This document shows positions 54,117-61,577 of a stretch of 64,000 nt of DNA, one piece after another. The number at the start of each line of letters is the position of its first letter. The first letter of the stretch is position 1. The stretch is from Thermoplasmata archaeon (GTDB lineage Archaea > Thermoplasmatota > Thermoplasmata > Thermoplasmatales > GCA-001856825). The stretch lies in assembly GCA_021792255.1 (NCBI GenBank), contig JAJYUZ010000001.1, forward strand, positions 1-64,000. The letters run 5' to 3'. The notes below the pieces were generated by a model. The model searched no databases. It saw only the letters and a list, made by a program, of their open reading frames with translations, and was not told where the DNA came from. A program made the translations under genes and the position numbers.

Positions 54117-54629
54117 CTAATCTGTTAAAAAATTTGGATTATCCCGCATTATCTCACCTACTATGTGTTCTGGTGATTTTGAAGTTGTATCGAGATAATT
54201 TCTTGGTTTAGGGTTAAGAACATTGAACTCTTCAAGTAAAACTAGGCATCGTTCCCCCATAGATTCTTTCCTTTCATCATCTCTTTGTAACAAAGAGCTC
54301 ATGTCAGCAAGAAGAATCACGTATTTTGTGATGACGTCTCTTTTTCCGATTGCATCTTTTAGATACCTCACTTTGCTGGGGAAAACCACTGCATCAATCA
54401 CAACATCAAGACCAAAATCTACAAAATTTTTCGTGAGTCCGACGATATTATTCCATGTCAAATTGTCCTGCCTTTCGTCTTTCCAAGGAGCTAAATGTCC
54501 TCCCACTATCATATGATGCACTTGGTCTCCGGAAATCAGTGCACTTCTAGAGAGCACATTGGCTATCCTTTTTGAAATTGTCGACTTTCCGACTGCTGGA
54601 GGACCTGAGATGATATAAATCGAATTCAC
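54117..54629 (-). CDS. P-loop AAA_33-type kinase
   Basis: The 170-aa protein has Walker A IISGPPAVGKSTISKRI (residues 6-22), SGDQVHHMIVGGHLAPW, VVIDAVVFPSKVRYLKDA (Walker B-like), and a lid RDDERKESMGER. It is similar to small kinases of the AAA_33/gluconokinase-like group that phosphorylate metabolites or nucleic-acid ends. The substrate is unknown. Start GTG 54629, with a TATA-like TTATTAAAAAC about 24 bp upstream. Confidence 0.7.
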   Translation of the reverse strand: MNSIYIISGPPAVGKSTISKRIANVLSRSALISGDQVHHMIVGGHLAPWKDERQDNLTWNNIVGLTKNFVDFGLDVVIDAVVFPSKVRYLKDAIGKRDVITKYVILLADMSSLLQRDDERKESMGERCLVLLEEFNVLNPKPRNYLDTTSKSPEHIVGEIMRDNPNFLTD

Positions 54630-54700
54630 GTTCTAAGTAATTGCTTGGTTTTTAATAACTTTCCTGGGTGGGCATATTGGTGCGGTCAAATATAACCCGA

Positions 54701-54839
54701 TGGGCGCACTGGGATTTGAACCCAGATCTGCGGGTATCTCTTAGGGTCATCGCTCCAGTTAATCATCAAGATCAGATGACCCACATTTAATCAAACCCTA
54801 ACTGGAGCCCGCTAGGATGCCTGACTACCCCATGCGCCC
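54701..54839 (-). tRNA. tRNA-Trp(CCA) with a 66-nt intron
   Basis: Acceptor stem GGGCGCA/TGCGCCC with discriminator A, D-arm GGGTAGTCAGGCATCC, anticodon stem GCGGG/CCCGC and T-arm CTGGG-TTCAAAT-CCCAG. The spliced anticodon loop is CTCCAGA, so the anticodon is CCA. The mature tRNA is 73 nt (exons 54839-54802 and 54735-54701). CCA is not encoded at the 3' end. The 5' end lies 3 nt after the eL41 stop codon. Confidence 0.93.
54736..54801 (-). ncRNA. tRNA-Trp intron with box C/D-like guide
   Basis: The intron lies between positions 37 and 38. A bulge-helix-bulge fits: outer stem GCGGG/CCCGC, bulges AG^T and AT^A, inner helix TAGGGT/ACCCTA. Inside are CTGA (D', 54775-54772), TGATGA (C', 54768-54763) and the guide TAACTGGAGC (54761-54752), perfectly complementary to GCTCCAGTTA across the anticodon loop and 5' splice junction. 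Counting five bases back from the ATGA that serves as a degenerate box D, the paired base is C34. Intron-guided 2'-O-methylation of tRNA-Trp is known in euryarchaea. Confidence 0.8.
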
Positions 54840-54842
54840 AGT

Positions 54843-54950
54843 TTAACTCCTAGATGCTCGTCTGATCCTCTTCAGTCTCCGCATTCTTTTCTTCCGCCAT
54901 TTCCATCGCATCTTGTGTCTTTTCTTCCAGTCTCTAGAACTCCTTCTCAT
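54843..54950 (-). CDS. rpl41e: Ribosomal protein eL41
   Basis: A 35-aa, Arg/Lys-rich protein from ATG 54950 to TAA 54845-54843. The second half, MRWKWRKKRMRRLKRIRR, is the eL41 sequence pattern. An internal ATG at residue 14 would give a 22-aa protein closer to the usual 25 aa. The upstream ATG has AAAGGTGC about 5 nt before it, so the longer form is favoured. It is too short for most gene finders and is followed after 3 nt by tRNA-Trp. Confidence 0.85.
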   Translation of the reverse strand: MRRSSRDWKKRHKMRWKWRKKRMRRLKRIRRASRS

Positions 54951-54982
54951 CAGAGCACCTTTTCTAACCGTTATCACAAAGT

Positions 54983-54992
54983 CAATTTAAGG
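54983..54992 (-). promoter_or_regulatory. TATA-like box of the eL41-tRNA-Trp unit
   Basis: The minus strand reads CCTTAAATTG about 37 bp before the eL41 ATG, which leaves room for a short leader carrying the AAAGGTGC ribosome binding site. Confidence 0.4.
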
Positions 54993-54997
54993 GTTTG

Positions 54998-55010
54998 TAT
55001 GGCAGCCATA
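54998..55010. promoter_or_regulatory. Palindrome TATGGC-A-GCCATA upstream of eL41
   Basis: A perfect 6-bp inverted repeat with a 1-base centre lies directly upstream of the TATA-like box of the eL41-tRNA unit and downstream of the PRC-barrel gene. It could be a regulator site or part of a terminator. Confidence 0.3.
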
Positions 55011-55055
55011 GGCTAAAATAAAGGGGATAAAAATCAAAAGGGGAAAAAATCGACT

Positions 55056-55295
55056 CTATTTCATTTCTAGTACAACGACATCCTTCACGGATCTCATGGT
55101 CTTGAAGGGAATGACAAGTCTTCCCTGAGCATCCTTTTGCTGAGAGTCCGTTGCGATGTCCTCCGCAGGATTCACAAGAACGTGATTGATTTGTCCCGTG
55201 TCTGTATCAACCATGAAATTTGATATCGTACCTAGTATGAGCCCTTCGCTGGTCATTACCGTCTTACCCTTCAATTCTGTTACGAACTTTCTCAT
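55056..55295 (-). CDS. PRC-barrel domain protein
   Basis: The 79-aa protein is a single PRC barrel (LKGKTVMTSEGLILGTISNF, INHVLVNPAED, RLVIPFKTMRSVKDVVVLE), a fold found in RimM and in small archaeal proteins linked to RNA processing or cell division. ATG 55295 has AGGTGA 6 nt upstream; an in-frame GTG at 55304 overlaps that SD. It directly follows the VAT gene on the same strand. Confidence 0.85.
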   Translation of the reverse strand: MRKFVTELKGKTVMTSEGLILGTISNFMVDTDTGQINHVLVNPAEDIATDSQQKDAQGRLVIPFKTMRSVKDVVVLEMK

Positions 55296-55300
55296 TTTAT

Positions 55301-57523
55301 TCACCTATAGTATATCAGGTCCTCTCGGCGAGCAGGCTTGGATTCCCTGCTCATGTTCTTAGATACTTCTTCGTAATATTTTATTGTTTCCTCGTCCAGA
55401 CTCGGTTTTACCCTTCTCAGTGCTTTCTCAAAATCTGCCATCGTCACTGTCTTTGCATTGATGTTTTGTCGAATAGCCTCTAGGCCTGCTTCTCTTACTA
55501 CATTCTCGATGTCGGCTCCGGTGTAATTTTCTGTTTTCTCCGCCAGAGTTTCGAGATTGACACTAGATCCAATTGGCATTTTCTTTGTATGGACTTTTAA
55601 TATCTTGAGTCTTGCTTCTTTTGTCGGAGGACCGATGTAAATAATCCTATCGAATCTCCCAGCTCTTAACAGAGCCGGGTCTATAATGTCCAGTCTGTTC
55701 GTTGCGGCAAGAATCACCACACCCTTCATTGCCTCCATTCCGTCCATACTTGTTAATAGTTGATTCACTATTCTGTCCGTCACGCCGGACGAAGCAAACA
55801 TTCCCCTTCTAGGTGCGATCGCATCGAGCTCATCTAAGAAAACGATCGTGGGGGCACTCTGCTTTGCTTTCTTGAATATCTCCCTGACTGCTTTTTCAGA
55901 TTCACCAACCCACTTGCTCATGACCTCTGGCCCTTTGATGGAAATGAAATTTGACTGGCTCTCGGTAGCGACTGCTTTTGCTAGTAGTGTCTTTCCTGTT
56001 CCAGGTGGTCCGAAGAAGAGTATCCCTCTAGACGGTTTGAAGCCCATTCTATCAAATACCTCTGGATTCTTTACGGGCATTTCGACCGTTTCCAAAAGTT
56101 CCTTCTTCACGTCTTCAAGGTTACCTACCTCTTCCCATCGGACATTGGGTATTTCGATCGTGACTTCTCTGAGAGACGAAGGTTCAATCTCTTTGAGTGC
56201 TGTAAAGAAATCTTCATTGGAAACGTGCATTTTTTCCAATATTTCTGTCGGAATTGGATTATCAAGATCTATTTCGGGGAGATATCGCCTCAGCGCTTTC
56301 ATAGCGGCTTCTCTTGAAAGAGCAGCCAAGTCTGCACCAACGAATCCGTGAGTGAGAGAGGATAATTCTTCGAGGAGCGTTTCCCTCTCCTCTGGCTTGC
56401 CTTCGAAGGGCATTCCTCTTGAGTGAATCTGAAGGATTTCCTTCCTTCCATTCTTGTCCGGGACTCCTATCTCTATTTCCCTGTCAAATCTTCCAGGTCT
56501 TCTTAGAGCCGGATCGACTGCTTCCAGTCTGTTCGTTGCAGCGATGACTATCACTTGGCCCCTGCTCTTAAGTCCGTCCATCAGAGTCAACAACTGAGCA
56601 ACTACTCTTCGCTCAAGCTCTCCCTGCGTTTCTTCTCTCTTAGGGGCAATTGAGTCTATTTCATCAATGAAGATTATTGATGGAGATTCTTTGGATGCCT
56701 TGTCAAAAGTTTCCCTCAGTGCCTTTTCACTCTCTCCATAAAATTTATTGATTATCTCAGGACCATTTATTGAATAGAACCTTGCACCCGATTCGTTTGC
56801 AACTGCCTTCGCTATTAGCGTTTTGCCTGTGCCTGGTGGACCGAACAGGATAACTCCTTTTGGAGGATCAATGCCCAGTCTCTCAAACAATTCAGGATGC
56901 TTCAAAGGCAGCTCAATCATCTCTCTGACCTTTCTCAGCTCTTCTCCTAGACCTCCAATATCTTCATAAGTTATCTTTTCCCCCTCTTCTTCCGCATTTA
57001 TAGCCTCTTCTCGCATCTCAATCATGGTCTCTTCCGTGACCATGAAAATCCCTCGACCGCCTCCGATCTTTGCTACCTTGAAAGAAACTCCGCCCTTACT
57101 GGTGAGGGCAAGGCCCTGGACGGAAATAATGTCACCTTCGACTATCGGTCTTCTGAGAAGCGATCTTCTTACATAGTCTTCAATTCCAGGCGCAAAGCGT
57201 ATTCTCTGATTCTCAGCAATTATCGGTGCTAAAACGAGAGTTTCTGCGGGCTTTACATCTGCCTTAGAGACCTTGATTTTGTCTCCTACCCTAACTCCCG
57301 AATTTTGCCTGACTAGTGGATCAATTCTTATTATTCCTCTGTTCTCTTCCTCCTCGCTTAACCTAAATACTCTCGCTGCAGTGATTTTCTTCCCTTCTAT
57401 CTTGATGATTTCTCCTATCGATACACCCAAAGCTTCTCTTGTGGCCTGGTCTATCCTTGCTCTGATAAGTCCGACATCCTCCTGGAGAGCTTCCCAGACG
57501 ACCAAATTTATGTAATCAACCAT
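55301..57523 (-). CDS. vat: VCP-like AAA ATPase VAT (Cdc48 homologue)
   Basis: The 740-aa unfoldase has the N-domain (double-psi beta barrel then CDC48_2, residues 1-190) and two AAA domains. Both Walker A motifs are GPPGTGKT, with Walker [15 protein letters not shown] in D1 and [13 protein letters not shown] in D2, and arginine-finger regions [11 protein letters not shown] and [10 protein letters not shown]. The C-terminus LIYYR resembles the hydrophobic-Tyr proteasome-docking tail (HbYX-like). It feeds substrates to the proteasome and tricorn route. Confidence 0.97.
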   Translation of the reverse strand: MVDYINLVVWEALQEDVGLIRARIDQATREALGVSIGEIIKIEGKKITAARVFRLSEEEENRGIIRIDPLVRQNSGVRVGDKIKVSKADVKPAETLVLAPIIAENQRIRFAPGIEDYVRRSLLRRPIVEGDIISVQGLALTSKGGVSFKVAKIGGGRGIFMVTEETMIEMREEAINAEEEGEKITYEDIGGLGEELRKVREMIELPLKHPELFERLGIDPPKGVILFGPPGTGKTLIAKAVANESGARFYSINGPEIINKFYGESEKALRETFDKASKESPSIIFIDEIDSIAPKREETQGELERRVVAQLLTLMDGLKSRGQVIVIAATNRLEAVDPALRRPGRFDREIEIGVPDKNGRKEILQIHSRGMPFEGKPEERETLLEELSSLTHGFVGADLAALSREAAMKALRRYLPEIDLDNPIPTEILEKMHVSNEDFFTALKEIEPSSLREVTIEIPNVRWEEVGNLEDVKKELLETVEMPVKNPEVFDRMGFKPSRGILFFGPPGTGKTLLAKAVATESQSNFISIKGPEVMSKWVGESEKAVREIFKKAKQSAPTIVFLDELDAIAPRRGMFASSGVTDRIVNQLLTSMDGMEAMKGVVILAATNRLDIIDPALLRAGRFDRIIYIGPPTKEARLKILKVHTKKMPIGSSVNLETLAEKTENYTGADIENVVREAGLEAIRQNINAKTVTMADFEKALRRVKPSLDEETIKYYEEVSKNMSRESKPARREDLIYYR

Positions 57524-57843
57524 AATTTCACTACTACGTTATTTAACATTGATATTTAATGATTTCTTAATACCTTGAGAGCTAACTCGCTTTCGCATAT
57601 TCCAGCTAACAATCCGAGGTAACTCTTCTAGATGCTGTAAATTATATCTGAAGAATTAAGAGGCCAACAGAGCCAAATTAAAGTCCTGTTGTGACAATTG
57701 TCTGACATTTTTTAAATTACTTGATTATGTTATACTTCATTCATTTTCAATCAAGCGGGATTTGACCCCAGAAAGTTGAATCTCAAACTCGTTAGCAAAA
57801 TATAAATATGGCGTCATACATATAGATGACAGAGGTAATCGAT
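57524..57843. promoter_or_regulatory. Divergent promoter region between VAT and ftsZ
   Basis: 320 bp carrying promoters for both genes. A perfect 10-bp palindrome GACAATTGTC lies at 57693-57702, followed by TTTTTTAAATTAC. The ftsZ TATA box TATAAATA is at 57801-57808. Confidence 0.5.
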
Positions 57844-59016
57844 ATGCCCATGAAATCGATCATCAAAAGTGCCCTCGGAGACGAGGGAAGTTCCGCGAAC
57901 GATCCACAAACTGCAGGACCGGGTGTTATTGGTATTCAGAGTCCAAGGGCTCCGTTGGCGTCCCCTGACGACGAAGAGCTTTCAAAAATAGTTGAGCAAC
58001 TAAAGGTTGGAATAAAGATAGTTGGCTGCGGTGGCGGCGGGAGTAATACGATCAACAGATGCATGGAAGAAGGAGTTTTTGGTGCCGAAATGGTCGCCGC
58101 GAACACCGATGCGAAGCATCTTTTGACAGTAAAGGCCCACAGAAAAGTTCTGCTGGGTAAAAGAAATACAAGGGGTCTTGGTGCAGGAGCTATTCCTCAG
58201 GTCGGAGAAGAAGCGGCAAGAGAGGCCGAGGATGATATGCTAAATGCTTTAGGGAGAGTAGATATTGCATTCGTAACGGCTGGAATGGGTGGCGGAACAG
58301 GTACAGGGTCTGCACCTATAGTCGCTGATATTGCCAAGAGACAAAAAGCGCTTGTGATAAGCGTAGTCACTCTTCCATTCACCTCAGAAGGCAGGGTCAG
58401 AATGGAGAATGCACTGTTCGGATTAGAGAAGATTCGGAGGAATTCTGATACAACAATAGTAATACCGAACGACAAACTACTGCAACTGGTTCCAAGATTG
58501 CCACTAGATCAGGCGTTCAAGGTTGCAGATGGAATACTCATGGAAGCATTAAAGGGATTGACTGAAATCATAACTAAGCCAGGTCTGGTAAATCTTGATT
58601 ATGCAGATATAAAGACGATCATGGCCGGAGGAGGAGTGGCAATGATCGGAATAGGAGAGTCTGAGGGTACCGGTCAAAACAAAGTGGAGCAGGCAGTACA
58701 AGAAGCGATCTCTTCTCCACTAATCGAGGCCGATATTTCGGATGCAAAAGGTGCACTCGTAAGGGTAGTCGGCGATGATCAGATGTCCGTCGCAGAAGCA
58801 GAGGGTGCAGTCAGAATGGTCCAGCAAAGGGTCAGCCCAAGTGCAAGGATAATTTGGGGGGCCTCAATTGATCCATCCCTTAAAGGAGCAATAAAAGTAC
58901 TAGTAGTCTTGACAGGGGTCAAGTCTCCTTACATGCTAGGAGCAAAGGGAGAGCTTAGCGCCATTGCAAAGGCAGCTGGAGCCAAGGGACTGGACTGGAA
59001 TATAGATTCAGTCTGA
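57844..59016 (+). CDS. ftsZ: Cell division protein FtsZ
   Basis: The tubulin-like GTPase has an N-terminal tail of about 50 residues, then IKIVGCGGGGSNTINRC, the tubulin signature AGMGGGTGTGSAP, and the T7 loop NLDYADIKTIMAGGGVAMIG. The C-terminal conserved peptide of bacterial FtsZ is absent and the protein ends soon after the globular domain. ATG 57844 (GAGGT 8 nt upstream) is preferred; ATG 57826, 22 bp after the TATA box, is possible and adds six residues. Confidence 0.96.
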   Translation: MPMKSIIKSALGDEGSSANDPQTAGPGVIGIQSPRAPLASPDDEELSKIVEQLKVGIKIVGCGGGGSNTINRCMEEGVFGAEMVAANTDAKHLLTVKAHRKVLLGKRNTRGLGAGAIPQVGEEAAREAEDDMLNALGRVDIAFVTAGMGGGTGTGSAPIVADIAKRQKALVISVVTLPFTSEGRVRMENALFGLEKIRRNSDTTIVIPNDKLLQLVPRLPLDQAFKVADGILMEALKGLTEIITKPGLVNLDYADIKTIMAGGGVAMIGIGESEGTGQNKVEQAVQEAISSPLIEADISDAKGALVRVVGDDQMSVAEAEGAVRMVQQRVSPSARIIWGASIDPSLKGAIKVLVVLTGVKSPYMLGAKGELSAIAKAAGAKGLDWNIDSV

Positions 59017-59025
59017 TGCGGTACC

Positions 59026-60054
59026 GTGAAATCAATAATCATGGCCGGGGGCCTGGGTACCAGGCTAAGGCCAATCACTGACGAGATACCTAAATCGCTA
59101 ATACCGGTAGCGGGTAAACCGGTAGTTTTCTACCTGATGGAATCACTGTCGAGAATCTCGAACGATTTTGTTCTGACAGTGAGCTACAGATATGAAAAAG
59201 TCATAGACCTTTTCTCTGGAAAAGCGGTCAAGGGCAGAAACATCCTCTTTTCAGTGGAAAAAGAGCCTCTCGGGACAGCAGGCGGAATAAAGAAAGTCGA
59301 GAAGTTCGTAGAGGATACGTTCATAGTAGGCAATGCGGATACGATCTTTCAACAGGACGTTCGCGGACTAGTAGATTTTCACAAGAAAAACAAGAATTCA
59401 GTGACACTGGGACTAACTCCGGTTGATGACCCATCGGAATTTGGAGTGGCAAAAGTGATCAATGGGAGGATAGTCAAATTCCAGGAAAAGCCAAAGGTGG
59501 ATCCCATTTCAAATCTTGCCAACGTCGGACTCTACGTAATGGAGCCCGAGGTCTTCGATTACATAGAAAAGGGAAAGCAAGTTGATGTCGCAAAGGACCT
59601 TTTGCCAGCACTGCAAGCAGAAGGCAAGAAAATTGGCGGCTTCAGGATGAAGGGAGTATGGATCGATATAGGTAGACCCAGAGACCTAATCAAAGCGAAC
59701 ATCTTTGTTTCCCCAAAGGCGAAGAACACCTCGAAAGGATCTAGGCTGATAGGTAAAATCTACATGGGAAAGAAAGTGAAAATAGGAAAGAACTGCGTTC
59801 TAGAAAACGTAGCGATCTACGACGGAACTGTAATTGAAGACAACGTGAGCATCAAGAACTCAGTGGTGTACGACAGATCGATCATCGGTAGCGGGAGCCA
59901 CATTTCTGATTCCATACTGTCATTTGGTTCAATTCTCGGTGAAGGCGTCATAATTTCCGATTCTGTGATAGGTGGTGGTCTTCTCCTGCGGAAGGGAGGA
60001 AAGATAGAGGGAACAGTTGTCTCACTTGGTGAAGATAAACCAGGAAATTATTAG
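59026..60054 (+). CDS. Sugar-phosphate nucleotidyltransferase
   Basis: The 342-aa protein has the nucleotidyltransferase N-domain (IIMAGGLGTRLRPITDEIPKS, EKEPLGTAGGIKKV, VGNADTIFQQDV, KFQEKPKV) and a C-terminal left-handed beta helix of hexapeptide repeats (IYMGKKVKIGKNCVLENVAI). It makes an NDP-sugar, probably UDP-glucose, dTDP-glucose or GDP-mannose, for glycan synthesis. Start GTG 59026, 9 bp after ftsZ. Its last 33 bp overlap the convergent DUF131 gene. Confidence 0.88.
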   Translation: MKSIIMAGGLGTRLRPITDEIPKSLIPVAGKPVVFYLMESLSRISNDFVLTVSYRYEKVIDLFSGKAVKGRNILFSVEKEPLGTAGGIKKVEKFVEDTFIVGNADTIFQQDVRGLVDFHKKNKNSVTLGLTPVDDPSEFGVAKVINGRIVKFQEKPKVDPISNLANVGLYVMEPEVFDYIEKGKQVDVAKDLLPALQAEGKKIGGFRMKGVWIDIGRPRDLIKANIFVSPKAKNTSKGSRLIGKIYMGKKVKIGKNCVLENVAIYDGTVIEDNVSIKNSVVYDRSIIGSGSHISDSILSFGSILGEGVIISDSVIGGGLLLRKGGKIEGTVVSLGEDKPGNY

Positions 60055-60417
60055 GACAATCATCAGTAAAGCAAGAATTATCAAAACCTTCCCGCTCAAC
60101 CCTTTACCGAAGATTATCGGAACGGGGCCGATCATCAAGAATCCACCGAATTTTGTATCAGTTTTCAGTCTTGATCTTTCAGTTCCCTTTTCATCAGCTT
60201 CGAATTCTTCATATGAATAGCTTTCCGTCCTTGGTCTCAGAGAACTCAGTAAAGGCAACAAAAAAAATAGAAGTGGGGCTAACGCAAGTGCCGAGGTAGA
60301 AACAAAGACTGGAAAGAAGACAATAAAGTAAACCTGTACGTAACCCAGGTATGCCAGCAATGCTTCGGATCCTATGAACAGAACCAACGAGATAATGAAC
60401 AGAGTTAATGTCCTCAA
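60022..60417 (-). CDS. DUF131/TIGR00304 family membrane protein
   Basis: The 131-aa protein has helices at about residues 3-25, 27-58 and 108-129 and the family motif TKFGGFLMIGPVPIIFGKG before the last helix. It is archaea-specific with no known function. Its 3' end overlaps the nucleotidyltransferase gene on the opposite strand by 33 bp. Confidence 0.82.
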   Translation of the reverse strand: MRTLTLFIISLVLFIGSEALLAYLGYVQVYFIVFFPVFVSTSALALAPLLFFLLPLLSSLRPRTESYSYEEFEADEKGTERSRLKTDTKFGGFLMIGPVPIIFGKGLSGKVLIILALLMIVLIISWFIFTK

Positions 60418-60502
60418 TTATTCTCTATTTCTAAAACCAATTCCGTTTTAGAACTTTTCCTATTACCTCATTCGGTATTCCAAATATTCACTGGGTGTAT
60501 TT

Positions 60503-61393
60503 TCAGAGGAAACCCGCCTTTTGAAGAACCAGTATATCTTCCGTGGAAAGAGACACTCCGTTCTTGAATTTCTCGTATATCTCCTCGGCTTTTACTTTTG
60601 CCTCGTTCTCTCTCCCCTTTCTCCTTTCCTTGGATTGTCTCTGCTTCATTGCCAGGATCAATTTCTCGTATTCCCTGATCGTGTTGAAGAGCTCATCCAG
60701 TTTCTGATTTTCCTTGAAGAGCTCGGCCTGAACTTGCAGGTACTTTTCGTGGATCTCGTCCGCCTTTCCCTTGGTCTCTATCATTTCTTCATATATCTTG
60801 TTCTGGCCGTCCCTCAGAGTGATTACTTCCTTTATCGTGACCTGGAAATCGTCCTGCGTCTTCTTTATCTCGTCCTTGTTTGTCTTTATGTCTTCATCCA
60901 GTTTCTTGTAGCTTGCATCGGCTAGGGCAACCTTCTCTGACTCTTTCTCATAATCTTTGATTGTCTTGTCCATGCCCCTAATTCGTTTGACGATCTCTTC
61001 TTCTTCTTTCTTATTGTAGACGCCTGTCATTTGTCTCCTTATCAGGTCGTCTTTTTCCTTCTTCATTTTTCTTAGATCTACCTGTTTGCCCTTATCCCTC
61101 AAAATGGAAGAACGGAGAGTTCTCCTCTCGCCTATTTCTTTCCTAAATTCTGAAGTGAGCTTATCCTTCTTAGCCTTGAGATCTGCAGCTTTGTTAGATA
61201 AATCATCCTTAGAACTCTTCATTTCTCTAAGCGATTTTATGAGTTCCTTTACTTTGTTGTTCAGGACGTCTCTTTCGTCGGCATATCTGTCCATCTCTTC
61301 TCGAAGATCGTCCCTTCTTTTTCTGCTTTCATCAAGGTCCTTTTTGATACCCAATCTCTTATTCTCTAATTCCGTAAGCGAATCAATCATCAT
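60503..61393 (-). CDS. COG1340-type archaeal coiled-coil protein
   Basis: The 296-aa protein is almost entirely coiled coil, from about residue 5 to 255, with a conserved C-terminal tail AEEIYEKFKNGVSLSTEDIL then VLQKAGFL. This tail is the mark of the archaeal COG1340 family. It is predicted to be cytoplasmic; the function is unknown, and proposals for the family include ribosome or chromosome association. Confidence 0.82.
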   Translation of the reverse strand: MMIDSLTELENKRLGIKKDLDESRKRRDDLREEMDRYADERDVLNNKVKELIKSLREMKSSKDDLSNKAADLKAKKDKLTSEFRKEIGERRTLRSSILRDKGKQVDLRKMKKEKDDLIRRQMTGVYNKKEEEEIVKRIRGMDKTIKDYEKESEKVALADASYKKLDEDIKTNKDEIKKTQDDFQVTIKEVITLRDGQNKIYEEMIETKGKADEIHEKYLQVQAELFKENQKLDELFNTIREYEKLILAMKQRQSKERRKGRENEAKVKAEEIYEKFKNGVSLSTEDILVLQKAGFL

Positions 61394-61547
61394 AAACCTC
61401 AGGCGAGGCTTATTTATTTCGAAAATTTAACTCTTTTGAGGAAAGTGGTCCTTTTGATGAACAAGGAAGCTAATATAATGGCTGATATCTCAAGACGGTA
61501 AGAAATTGCTGAAAGTCCTCTGGTTGAAGCATCATTTTTTTCTTACA

Positions 61548-61557
61548 TTTTTAATAC
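61548..61557 (+). promoter_or_regulatory. TATA box of the OYE-family gene
   Basis: TTTTTAATAC is centred 26 bp before ATG 61578, supporting a leaderless start there. Confidence 0.5.
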
Positions 61558-61577
61558 TAATCCTAACTGAAGGGGCA

